NCBI GenBank assembly: GCA_035550595.1
Contig: DASZOV010000044.1
Coordinates: forward strand, 1-22,813
Direction of reading: 5' to 3'
Source: CALFMR01 sp035550595
GTDB taxonomy: Bacteria > Acidobacteriota > Vicinamibacteria > Vicinamibacterales > SCN-69-37
DNA length: 22,813 nucleotides
The first letter of the stretch is position 1, and each line of letters starts with the position of its first letter. The position numbers were made by a program, and so were the translations under genes. The notes beneath the pieces were generated by a model that worked only from the letters and a program-made list of their open reading frames with translations, was not told the DNA's origin and did not search any database. Shown piece by piece: positions 9,939 through 17,872 of the stretch.

Positions 9939-9945
9939 GAGGAGG
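9939..9945 (+). promoter_or_regulatory. Ribosome binding site supporting a GTG start
   Basis: GAGGAGG lies 7 nt before the GTG at 9953. This makes the GTG a better start than the in-frame ATG four codons later. Confidence 0.75.
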
Positions 9946-9952
9946 CGCAGGC

Positions 9953-10834
9953 GTGCAGCGCGTCATGGTCGGGGCCTTCGTGATCGGCGCCGCATTGTGG
10001 GCGGCGGCCGCACCCGTCGCGGCGCGTCAGCAGACGACGGCCGATCTGCTGGCCGCGGCCGGACGCTATCTCGACGGCTTCGCGCAGGCCGTCGACGGCC
10101 TCGTCATCGCCGAGGACTACGTCCAGCAGTCGCACCTGCAGGTCGTCATGGCCCGGCACCTCAAGTCGGACCTGACGGTGACGAACGATCCCACGCTCGG
10201 TCTCGTCGAGTTCCGCGACGTGTTCGACGTCGACGGCAAGCCCGTGCGCGACCGCGAGAACCGTGTCATCGATCTCTTCACGCACCCGAATCCGAACGCG
10301 ATGGCGCAGGCGCGCCGGATCGTGGCCGAAGGCGCGCGCTTCAACCTGGAGTCCACGGCCGTCCAGCGCACGCTCAATCTGCCGATGGCGGCACTCGCGT
10401 TCCTGCGGACCCCGAACCAGTCGCGATCCGTGTTCGACAACAAGGGCAGTGACTCGGTCCATGGCCGCCACGCGACCGTCCTGCGATTCAGGGAGAAGGT
10501 CCGTCCGCGCCTCATCGGCTCGAAAGACGACGCTCCAGCGGACGGGCTGTTCTGGCTCGATCCGGACACCGGGGAAGTGCTGCAGTCTGAGCTCGATCTG
10601 GACAGCCACATCGCCACGACCGGCGTGAAGGCCTCGATCGTCGTCACCTATCACGACGTGGAGTCGCTCAAGCTCTGGCTGCCCGAAGAGATGACCGAGA
10701 CCTACACGATCACCAACACGCTCGGCCAGCAAATCGGCACGCTTTCGGGCCACGCCAGTTATTCGGACTTCCGCAAGTTCGAGATTTCGACCGAGCAGGG
10801 GCCGGCCGCCGCGGTTCCGTCGCCGCATCCCTGA
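9953..10834 (+). CDS. Secreted protein of unknown function (293 aa)
   Basis: The protein begins with a signal peptide (MQRVMVGAFVIGAALWAAAA, then PVAARQQ), so it is probably exported. The mature part starts with a helical segment (TADLLAAAGRYLDGFAQAVD) followed by mostly beta-like sequence, including VEFRDVFDVDGKPVRDREN, DGLFWLDPDTGEVLQSELDL and a final SYSDFRKFEIS. The alternating strand pattern, and the WLDPDTGEV turn, recall LolA/LolB-like or outer-membrane lipoprotein-sorting-like folds, but I see no decisive motif and no lipobox. Pro and Ala residues dominate the C-terminus. It has its own promoter and a strong ribosome binding site, so it is likely expressed independently of leuA. Function unknown. 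Confidence 0.8.
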   Translation: MQRVMVGAFVIGAALWAAAAPVAARQQTTADLLAAAGRYLDGFAQAVDGLVIAEDYVQQSHLQVVMARHLKSDLTVTNDPTLGLVEFRDVFDVDGKPVRDRENRVIDLFTHPNPNAMAQARRIVAEGARFNLESTAVQRTLNLPMAALAFLRTPNQSRSVFDNKGSDSVHGRHATVLRFREKVRPRLIGSKDDAPADGLFWLDPDTGEVLQSELDLDSHIATTGVKASIVVTYHDVESLKLWLPEEMTETYTITNTLGQQIGTLSGHASYSDFRKFEISTEQGPAAAVPSPHP

Positions 10835-10892
10835 CGCGCTGCTGTCGGCGCGATTTCCCGTCTCACCGCCGCGCTGTCATATCCTGTGACGC

Positions 10893-11906
10893 ATGGCTCA
10901 GCGACCGTTGCGGTTCGGCGTACTCGGGGCAGGACGGATTGGGACGATCCACGCGACGAATCTCGCCACGCGCGTGGCCGGCGCGGAGGTCGCGGTCATC
11001 GCCGATGTAAATCTGCCGGCCGCCGAAACGCTCGCGCGGAAACTCGGCGTGCCGCGCGCCGTCGCTGACTATCACGACGTGCTCCGCGCGACCGACGTCG
11101 ACGCCTTCGCCGTCTGCACGCCGACGAGCACGCACTACCAGGTCATCATGGACGCGCTCGCGGCGGGGAAGCCGATTTTCTCCGAGAAGCCGCTCGATCT
11201 CGATCTGGCGAAGATCGACGCGATCAACGCGGAGGTCGCGCGCCGTGGCGTGCCGCTCATGCTCGGGTTCCAGCGGCGGTACGATCCCGACTTCGCGCGC
11301 ATCGCTGACGAAGTCCGCGCGGGCCGCATCGGCGACATCCAGATCGTCCGTATCACCAGCCGCGACTCCGTGCCGCCGCCCGAGTCGTTCATCCCCTCGT
11401 CGGGGGGGCTCTTCCTCGACATGACGATCCACGACCTCGACATGGTGCGCTTTGTCACCGGCGCCGAGGTGACGAGCGTCTACGCGCGCGCGACCGTGCT
11501 CGTCGACGACATGTTCACGCGTGCCGGTGACTGGGACACGGCCGTCATCACGCTCGTGTTGTCGAATGGCGCGCTGGCCACGATCGACAACAGCCGCAAG
11601 ACGACCTACGGCTACGACCAGCGGCTCGAAGTGTTCGGATCGCGCGGCTCGCTCTCGAACCTGAACGTCGCGCGCGATCGCGTGGTTTGCCGCGACGAGA
11701 CGGGCGAGCACGCCACGGCCTACGTGCCGTTCTTTCCCGAACGCTACGCCGAGGCGTATCGTCTCGAGGCGCAGGCGTTCGTCGATGCCGTCCGCGCCGG
11801 TCAGCCCGTGCCCGTCACCGGACACGATGGCCGGCAGGCGACGATCATCGCGCGAGCGCTCGCCGACTCGGCGCGCGAGAATCGGCCGGTCGACATTCGC
11901 GAGTAG
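10893..11906 (+). CDS. iolG: Gfo/Idh/MocA family oxidoreductase, inositol 2-dehydrogenase-like
   Basis: This is a predicted NAD(H)-dependent dehydrogenase of 337 residues, the usual length. It has an N-terminal Rossmann motif (FGVLGAGRIGTIHA), the family signature EKPL with catalytic Lys99, and the second-domain motif GGLFLDMTIHDLDMVRF giving Asp176 and His180. K-D-H at this spacing is the catalytic set of inositol 2-dehydrogenase, and the YGYDQRLEVFGSRGSL segment also matches that subgroup. It would oxidise myo-inositol to scyllo-inosose. No other iol genes are near, so a related sugar or cyclitol substrate is possible. There is no Shine-Dalgarno. A TATCCT hexamer (10880-10885) ends 7 nt before the ATG, which suggests a leaderless transcript. 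Confidence 0.85.
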   Translation: MAQRPLRFGVLGAGRIGTIHATNLATRVAGAEVAVIADVNLPAAETLARKLGVPRAVADYHDVLRATDVDAFAVCTPTSTHYQVIMDALAAGKPIFSEKPLDLDLAKIDAINAEVARRGVPLMLGFQRRYDPDFARIADEVRAGRIGDIQIVRITSRDSVPPPESFIPSSGGLFLDMTIHDLDMVRFVTGAEVTSVYARATVLVDDMFTRAGDWDTAVITLVLSNGALATIDNSRKTTYGYDQRLEVFGSRGSLSNLNVARDRVVCRDETGEHATAYVPFFPERYAEAYRLEAQAFVDAVRAGQPVPVTGHDGRQATIIARALADSARENRPVDIRE

Positions 11907-11953
11907 CAGTCATCCTCCTTCAATAGTGGAGATGCGCCGAAGGCGCCTCCTTC

Positions 11954-11990
11954 GTTCGAAGTTCGAAGTTCAAAAGTTCGAAGTTGGAAA
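11954..11990. repeat. GTTCGAA-type tandem microrepeat
   Basis: Five consecutive 7-8 nt units occur: GTTCGAA, GTTCGAA, GTTCAAAA, GTTCGAA, GTTGGAAA. They lie between the dehydrogenase stop and the next gene, just after a small GCGCC-GAA-GGCGC hairpin (11934-11946). The stretch is AT-richer than its surroundings and makes no coding sense in context. It looks like a member of a dispersed intergenic repeat family. Confidence 0.7.
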
Positions 11991-12028
11991 GCGCGCTACC
12001 ATGAACTGAGCCGGCGTGCGGGGGACGT

Positions 12029-12922
12029 ATGCGTTCTGCCGCCCGCATCGATAGCGATCCGCTCGAACCTGGCGCGCCGTCGCAGCCGCCGTTCGGTGTG
12101 TCTCCGCGATTCGTGGGATGGCTCGCGGTCGCCGCGCTGGCCGTGGCGGTGGCCGCGTACGAGATTGCGGCGCGCCAGCCCGTGCCGCCGACGGTCGTCA
12201 CCCAGCCCGCGCTCGTCACCAGTCCGTCGCACGTGGGTGGACGGCTGGCGCCATCCACTTCCTCCACGTCGACGGCGTCGTCGACTCCCGCCTCGGGGAC
12301 GTCGACCACCTCGTCTTCATCTGCACCTTCATCGTCTTCGACCGCAGCGTCGGGCTCGGCCGCAACGACGACGGCCAGCACGAGCGCGGGGCAGGGGACC
12401 TCGGATGACTCGGCCTGTGAGGGTGGGTCGCCCGGCGCGAGCTGGGTCTGTCAGGATGGCGTGTGGCAACTCGGTCCTGCCGTGGGACAAGGCGCGGGGG
12501 CCGGGCCCGGAGGTCGATCGGCTGGCTGCGTAACCGCACAACCTGGACCATCGTTCGTCTGTCAGGACAGCACCTGGGTGATTGCCGGCACCGATGGCAC
12601 GGCTGGGTCGCAACCGGGCGCACCGTCGGGAACGACGTCGGGAACAACGGCTGCCGGGACGACGAGCCCGGGATCGCGCACCGCTTCCGGTTCAACGCTG
12701 CCCGCATCGGCAGGATCGCCCTCGACGACATGCGCGCAGCCGGCGCCAGGCGTTGACTGGACGTGCCAGAACGGTCGATGGACGGCTCCCGGAACGACGC
12801 CGCCCGCGTCGGCCACGAGTGGATCGGGCGCGAGCGGCAGCGCCGGATGCTCCGGCGCCCCGCCCCTCTCGTCGTCGGGCGCACCGGCGACTTGCGTCGA
12901 CGGCCGCTGGGTCGTGCCATGA
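12029..12922 (+). CDS. Membrane-anchored Ser/Thr-rich protein with four Cys...Trp repeats
   Basis: This 297-residue protein has one N-terminal membrane span (VGWLAVAALAVAVAAYEIAA, about residues 29-48) preceded by a short polar tail, so most of it is probably outside the cytoplasm. A long Ser/Thr/Ala-rich linker follows. Four copies of a short module are spread along the C-terminal half: CEGGSPGASWVCQDGVWQL, CVTAQPGPSFVCQDSTWVI, CAQPAPGVDWTCQNGRWTA and a final CSGAPPLSSS...CVDGRWVVP. Each has two Cys residues about 11 to 15 apart and a Trp four residues after the second, so one disulphide per module is plausible. Low-complexity linkers separate the modules. I associate such modules with Acidobacteriota surface proteins, but the function is unknown. 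No clear ribosome binding site is visible. Confidence 0.7.
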   Translation: MRSAARIDSDPLEPGAPSQPPFGVSPRFVGWLAVAALAVAVAAYEIAARQPVPPTVVTQPALVTSPSHVGGRLAPSTSSTSTASSTPASGTSTTSSSSAPSSSSTAASGSAATTTASTSAGQGTSDDSACEGGSPGASWVCQDGVWQLGPAVGQGAGAGPGGRSAGCVTAQPGPSFVCQDSTWVIAGTDGTAGSQPGAPSGTTSGTTAAGTTSPGSRTASGSTLPASAGSPSTTCAQPAPGVDWTCQNGRWTAPGTTPPASATSGSGASGSAGCSGAPPLSSSGAPATCVDGRWVVP

Positions 12923-12999
12923 CGGGCAACGCTGCGCCGTCGGCCGTCGTAAACATGCCTGCCTGACGTTCGGTCGTTTGATATAGGATTCCCCCGCTT

Positions 13000-15492
13000 A
13001 TGAGCACCGGTTCCCGCTCGCCGCTCACCACGGCCAATCCCTATCTGCCGGCGTTGCTGTTGCTGTTCGTGGGCAGCGGCTGCGCGGCCTTGATGTACGA
13101 AATCGTCTGGTTCCAGCTCCTGCAGCTCGTGATCGGCTCGTCGGCCGTCTCGCTCGGCGTGTTGCTCGGGACGTTCATGGGTGGCATGTGCCTCGGCAGC
13201 TACGTGCTGCCGCGCTTCATCGACGCCCGCCGGCACCCCCTGCGTGTGTATGCGACGCTCGAACTGGGCATCGGCATCATGGGGCTGTTGCTCCTTTTCG
13301 GCATGCCGCTCGTCAACAGCGTGTATGCCGCGATCGGCGGCGGCAATCTCTTCGTCCGCGGCATCGTCGCGGCCATCTGCCTGCTGCCGCCGACGCTCAT
13401 GATGGGCGCGACGCTGCCGGCGATTGCGCGCTGGGTCGAGGCGACGCCGGAAGGCGTGTCCTGGCTGGGCTTCTTCTACGGCGGCAACATCGCGGGCGCC
13501 GTGATCGGCAGTCTCTTCGCCGGCTTCTACCTCTTGCGCGTCTACGACATGGGCATTGCGACCTACGCCGCGGTCGCGATCAACCTGATCGTCGCGCTCC
13601 TTGGTCTCCTCATCGCGTCGCGGACGCCGCATTCGACGCCGGCCATCGCCGCGCGCGGATCAGTTGCGCGGGCGCCGGGCGCGCGCACGGTGTACGTCGC
13701 GATCGCATTGTCCGGGTTCACGGCGCTCTCGTGCGAGGTCTTGTGGACGAGGCTCCTGTCGCTCGTCTTCGGCGCGACGGTCTACGCGTTCTCGCTCATC
13801 CTCGCGTGTTTCCTCTTCGGGCTCGGCATCGGCAGCAGCATCGGGTCGGTCATCGCGCGCGACAGCCGGCGGCCGCGCGCCGCGTTCGGCTGGTGTCAGA
13901 TGTTGCTCTGCGCCGCGATGGCCTGGGCCGCGTACATGCTCCAGCGGTCGCTGCCGTACTGGCCGATCAACCCGTCGATCACCGGCGATCCCTGGCTGAA
14001 CTTCCAGCTCGACATCGTCCGCTGTCTGTGGGTCGTGCTGCCGGCGGCGGTTCTCTGGGGCGCGAGTTTCCCGCTGGCGCTCGCGGCTGTCGCCGCGCCC
14101 GGTGAAGATTCCGGACGGCTCGTCGGCGGCGTCTATGCCGCCAACACGGTCGGCGCGATCCTCGGATCGCTCGGCACGAGCCTCATCGTCACGCAGTCCA
14201 TTCACACGCAGCACGGCGAGCAGTTGCTCATCCTGATCTCGGCCGTGGTCGGCCTCACGCTGCTCGCGCCCATGGTCGTCGGCGATCGGAAGGAGACGAC
14301 GGCGGAACTCGCGGCCGAGGACGTCGCGGGACCGGCGGGCGCGCGTCCCGTGCACGGGACGCGCTGGGCGTCGGTCGTGGCGCTCATCGCCGCTACCGGC
14401 GTGGCCGGCGTGCTGTGGCGGACCGTGCCGCCCGTGCCCGGCATTCTCGTCGCCTACGGCCGCTACGCCGCGACGTGGATCGGGCTCACCAACATCATCT
14501 ACGTCGGCGAAGGGCTGAACGCGTTCGTGGCCGTGTCGGAGACGCCCAACGGCGTGCGCAACTATCACAACGCCGGCAAGGTGCAGGCGTCGAGCGAGCC
14601 GCAGGACATGCGGCTGCAGCGGATGCTCGGCCACTTCACGCACCTGATTCCGAAGACGCCGACCAACGCGCTCGTCATCGGCTGCGGCGCGGGCGTCACG
14701 GCCGGGGCCGTGTCGATCGGACCCGGCGTGAAGCACATGACGATTGCCGAGATCGAGCCGCTCGTGCCGGCGTCGGTCTCGAAGTACTTCGGCGACTACA
14801 ACTACAACGTCGTCGACAACCCGAAGGTCACCGTCCACATCGACGACGCCCGACACTTCCTGCTCACGACGAACCAGAAGTTCGATGCGATCACGTCCGA
14901 CCCGCTCGATCCGTGGGTGAAGGGCGCGGCCACGCTCTACACGCGTGAGTTCTTCGACATCGTCAAGCGCCACCTCAATCCCGGTGGCGTCGTGACGCTC
15001 TTCGTGCAGCTCTACGAGAGCAACACGCAGGCGACCAAGAGCGAGATCGGCACGTTCCTCGAGGCGTTCCCGAATGGCGTCGTCTGGGGCAACACGAACA
15101 ACGGCGAGGGCTACGACCTCGTGCTGATGGGCACGGTCGAGCCGCTCACGATCGACATCGACGCGCTGCAGGCGAAGCTCGATCGGCCCGAATACGCCGA
15201 GGTCCGGCAGTCGCTTTCGGAAATCGGCATCAACTCGGCGGTGGACCTGCTGTCGAACTACGCGGGATCGGCATCCGACCTCGCGCCCTGGTTGAAGGAC
15301 GCGCCGATCAACCTCGACCGCAATCTGCGCCTGCAGTACCTGGCCGGCATGGGGTTGAATCTCTACGAGAGCGGTCCGATCTACGCCGACATGGTGCAGT
15401 ACACGCGGTTCCCGGAGAAGCTCTTCACCGGATCGCCCGCGTCGATTGAAGCGGTGCGCGAAGGCATCCAGCGTCAGCTCGGCCGGCCGTAA
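13000..15492 (+). CDS. Fused MFS-like membrane protein / spermidine synthase-like domain protein
   Basis: This is an 830-residue inner-membrane protein. The N-terminal part to about residue 480 has many hydrophobic spans, starting YLPALLLLFVGSGCAALMYE, in the pattern of the fused MFS/spermidine synthase group. The C-terminal domain looks like a PABS/aminopropyltransferase Rossmann domain: glycine-rich loop VIGCGAGVTAGAV (about 558-570), acidic strand end EIEPL (Glu584/586), then DDARHFLL, and SDPLDPW (Asp634, Asp637) at the place of the catalytic aspartate loop, followed by GAATLYTREFFDIVKRHL. Whether it makes a polyamine or modifies something else is unknown. A TATAGGAT-like -10 stretch precedes the ATG by about 10 nt and no Shine-Dalgarno is seen. 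It leads a same-strand run with the three paralogues that follow. Confidence 0.88.
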   Translation: MSTGSRSPLTTANPYLPALLLLFVGSGCAALMYEIVWFQLLQLVIGSSAVSLGVLLGTFMGGMCLGSYVLPRFIDARRHPLRVYATLELGIGIMGLLLLFGMPLVNSVYAAIGGGNLFVRGIVAAICLLPPTLMMGATLPAIARWVEATPEGVSWLGFFYGGNIAGAVIGSLFAGFYLLRVYDMGIATYAAVAINLIVALLGLLIASRTPHSTPAIAARGSVARAPGARTVYVAIALSGFTALSCEVLWTRLLSLVFGATVYAFSLILACFLFGLGIGSSIGSVIARDSRRPRAAFGWCQMLLCAAMAWAAYMLQRSLPYWPINPSITGDPWLNFQLDIVRCLWVVLPAAVLWGASFPLALAAVAAPGEDSGRLVGGVYAANTVGAILGSLGTSLIVTQSIHTQHGEQLLILISAVVGLTLLAPMVVGDRKETTAELAAEDVAGPAGARPVHGTRWASVVALIAATGVAGVLWRTVPPVPGILVAYGRYAATWIGLTNIIYVGEGLNAFVAVSETPNGVRNYHNAGKVQASSEPQDMRLQRMLGHFTHLIPKTPTNALVIGCGAGVTAGAVSIGPGVKHMTIAEIEPLVPASVSKYFGDYNYNVVDNPKVTVHIDDARHFLLTTNQKFDAITSDPLDPWVKGAATLYTREFFDIVKRHLNPGGVVTLFVQLYESNTQATKSEIGTFLEAFPNGVVWGNTNNGEGYDLVLMGTVEPLTIDIDALQAKLDRPEYAEVRQSLSEIGINSAVDLLSNYAGSASDLAPWLKDAPINLDRNLRLQYLAGMGLNLYESGPIYADMVQYTRFPEKLFTGSPASIEAVREGIQRQLGRP

Positions 15493-15579
15493 CGAGCGGT
15501 GGATTTCGTGGCGGGCGACCGTGACGTGCGCCGCCAGTCGTCGTCATCTCCAGTGCTACACTCGGCGGCGAGGCGCCCC

Positions 15580-16662
15580 ATGATGCGATCGCGCGGCTGG
15601 CTGGCGGTAGGAGCTCTCGTCGCGGCGGTGCTCGTCTCGACGGCCGGTCGGCTTCGGCTGTCGGCGGCCGGGGACACGCTGCCCACGGCGCTCAGCGATC
15701 AGGACTTCTGGACGCTCAGCCAGGAGCTCTCCGAGCCGAATGGTCACTTCCGATCCGACAACCTGCTCTCGAACGAGCTGTACTATCCGGCCGTCATTCC
15801 CGATCTCGTCGCGCGCGTGCGGCCCGGCGGCGTGTACCTCGGCGTCGGACCCGAGCAGAACTTCAACTACATGATCGCCATCCGGCCGAAGATGGCGTTC
15901 ATCACCGACATCCGCCGCGGCAACCTGCACGCGCAGCTCATGTACAAGGCGCTCTTCGAGCTGTCGGCCGACCGCGCCGAGTTCGTCTCGCGGCTCTTCA
16001 CCAAACCGCGACCGAAAGGGCTGACGTCTGAATCGACCGCGTCCGATTTGATGAACGCGTACTGGAACGTGACCACGAGCGCCGAGTCGGTCTATCAGCA
16101 GAATCTGCACGACATCGACGCGCTGCTCACGAGTGGGCCGCATCATCTGCCGCTCGACGCCGAGGACCTGGAAGGCATCGAGTACGTCTACCACCAGTTC
16201 TACTGGTTCGGGCCGAGCATCAACTACAACTCGTCGTCGGCGAGCGGCTTCGGCCGCGGCAACATGGCCGATTATGCCAGCCTGATGGTGGCGCGCGACG
16301 ACGCGGCGGAACGCAGTTTTCTCGCGACCGAGGAAGGTTTCCGCTATCTCAAAACGCTCGAGGCGCACAACCTCGTCGTGCCGGTCGTCGGCGACTTCGG
16401 TGGGACGAAAGCGCTGCGCGCGGTCGGCGCCTACGTGCGCAGCCACGGGGCCATCGTCTCGGCATTCTACTTGTCGAACGTCGAGCAGTACCTGAATCAA
16501 CAAGGCAACTGGAACAACTTCTGCGCGAACGTCGCGTCGATGCCGCTCGACGAGACGAGCACGTTCATCCGATCCGGACAGGGCGGCTTCGGCTATCGCG
16601 GCGGCGGTCTGCGCAACTCGCTCGGATCGATGACGGAAGAAACGCGAGGCTGCGCGCCCTGA
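15580..16662 (+). CDS. Exported Rossmann-like protein, paralogue 1 of 3
   Basis: This encodes 360 residues from the ATG at 15580. The frame opens earlier at a GTG (15499), but the signal-like sequence MMRSRGWLAVGALVAAVLVS begins here. I cannot name the family. Blocks shared with the two following genes are LSEPNGHFRSDNLLSNE (about 50-66), GGVYLGVGPEQNF (83-95), FITDIRRGNL (107-116), LMYKALFELSADRAEF (120-135), VVPVVGDFGGTKALRAVGAY (about 266-285) and AFYLSNVEQYL (about 295-305). The glycine loop followed by a strand ending in Asp resembles a class I methyltransferase-like nucleotide-binding fold, which is inference. The C-terminus lacks the final helix that paralogues 2 and 3 have, and ends RGCAP. 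A TACACT hexamer at 15557 could be a -10 element. Confidence 0.8.
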   Translation: MMRSRGWLAVGALVAAVLVSTAGRLRLSAAGDTLPTALSDQDFWTLSQELSEPNGHFRSDNLLSNELYYPAVIPDLVARVRPGGVYLGVGPEQNFNYMIAIRPKMAFITDIRRGNLHAQLMYKALFELSADRAEFVSRLFTKPRPKGLTSESTASDLMNAYWNVTTSAESVYQQNLHDIDALLTSGPHHLPLDAEDLEGIEYVYHQFYWFGPSINYNSSSASGFGRGNMADYASLMVARDDAAERSFLATEEGFRYLKTLEAHNLVVPVVGDFGGTKALRAVGAYVRSHGAIVSAFYLSNVEQYLNQQGNWNNFCANVASMPLDETSTFIRSGQGGFGYRGGGLRNSLGSMTEETRGCAP

Positions 16663-16692
16663 CGCGCGCGGCACGGTCCGGAGATGCGCGCG

Positions 16693-17871
16693 ATGCGATC
16701 GAAGCTGTCCGTTCGCTGGATCTGGCTCGCCGGGCTCGCCGCGGCGTTGTGGTTCGGTCGAGGGCTCGTCCCGCCGGCCGCGCCGAGAGCGCTCGCTGCG
16801 TCCCAAGCGGCCACCGCGCCAGCGGCTCCGGCCGCGGCGCCGGCAGCGACAGCCGATGACCGGCTGAGCGATCGCGCGTACTGGTCGCTCGTCACCCGAC
16901 TGTCCGAGCCGGAAGGCTACTTCGACTCCGACAATCTCGTCTCGAACGAAGACACCTTCCAGTGGGTGATTCCCTCGCTCCAGAAGGCCGTGCCGCGCGG
17001 GCGCGTGTATCTCGGCGTGGGACCGGATCAGAACTTTCCCTACATCGCCGCGGTCGACCCGCGGCTGGCCTTCATCGTCGACGTCCGGCGCGGCAACCTG
17101 CACGTCCAGTTGATGTACAAGGCGCTCTTCGAGATTGCCTCGGACCGCGCGGATTTCCTGTCGCGGCTCTTCGCGCGCCCACGGCCGTCGGGGCTCGACG
17201 ACCAGTCGACGGTCGAAGCGCTCTTCGCGGCCTACGCGCGGACGTCGCCCGACGAAGCCGCGGCGCGCGCCACTTCGCGCGCGATCCTGACCGACCTCCG
17301 GCAGACGCACGGCTTCGCGCTTTCGCCCACCGACGCGACGGCCATCGATCGCGTCTACCGCAAGTTCGTCGAGGGCGGCCCGGACATGACGTTCGTGAGC
17401 AGCCAGCCGTTCAATCGCTATCCGAGCTATACGACGTTGCAGACGGCGACCGACGCGAACGGTGTGCAGTGGGGCTATCTCGCGAGCGAAGCGCGGTTTC
17501 GCTGGATGAAGGCCTACGAGTCGGCCAATCGCGTCGTGCCGGTCGTCGGCGACTTCGGCGGCACCAAGGCGCTTCGCGCCATCGGCGCGTATCTCGCGGC
17601 GCAGCACGACACGGTCGGCGTGTTCTACACATCGAACGTCGAGCGTTATCTCTTCCAGGACGGCGCGTGGCGACGGTTCCTCGAGAACGTCGAGACGCTG
17701 CCGCTCGATGCGTCCAGCACGTTCGTGCGGTCGTGCTTCGACAGTTGCGGCGCGCCGGGCGGCTCGCGCGCGGTGACGCTCGTCGACTCGATGACGGATC
17801 TCATTCGTGACGTCCACGCGGGGCGCGTCGTGAGCTACTTCGACGTCCTGCGTCACTCGCGGGAGCGGTGA
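16693..17871 (+). CDS. Exported Rossmann-like protein, paralogue 2 of 3
   Basis: This encodes about 392 residues. The ATG at 16693 is preferred over the in-frame ATG at 16684, because GGAG (16680-16683) lies 9 nt before the former and touches the latter. An N-terminal signal segment (WIWLAGLAAALWFGRGL) is followed by an Ala/Pro-rich linker. It shares all blocks of paralogue 1: LSEPEGYFDSDNLVSNE, GRVYLGVGPDQNFPYIAA, FIVDVRRGNLHVQLMYKALF, SDRADFLSRLF, VPVVGDFGGTKALRAIGAY, FYTSNVERYLF and STFVRS. A C-terminal helix (SMTDLIRDVHAGRVVSYFDV) is present here and in paralogue 3. Two Cys residues (SCFDSCGAP) are unique to this copy. The gene is about 30 nt after paralogue 1 and 1 nt before paralogue 3, so it is certainly in the same operon. 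Function unknown. Confidence 0.85.
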   Translation: MRSKLSVRWIWLAGLAAALWFGRGLVPPAAPRALAASQAATAPAAPAAAPAATADDRLSDRAYWSLVTRLSEPEGYFDSDNLVSNEDTFQWVIPSLQKAVPRGRVYLGVGPDQNFPYIAAVDPRLAFIVDVRRGNLHVQLMYKALFEIASDRADFLSRLFARPRPSGLDDQSTVEALFAAYARTSPDEAAARATSRAILTDLRQTHGFALSPTDATAIDRVYRKFVEGGPDMTFVSSQPFNRYPSYTTLQTATDANGVQWGYLASEARFRWMKAYESANRVVPVVGDFGGTKALRAIGAYLAAQHDTVGVFYTSNVERYLFQDGAWRRFLENVETLPLDASSTFVRSCFDSCGAPGGSRAVTLVDSMTDLIRDVHAGRVVSYFDVLRHSRER

Positions 17872-17872
17872 C

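Noticed and set aside
13660..14973. A 437-codon minus-strand open frame opposite the membrane/spermidine-synthase-like gene
   Set aside because: Same GC-rich shadow effect; Arg/Asp-rich product without domain signal.
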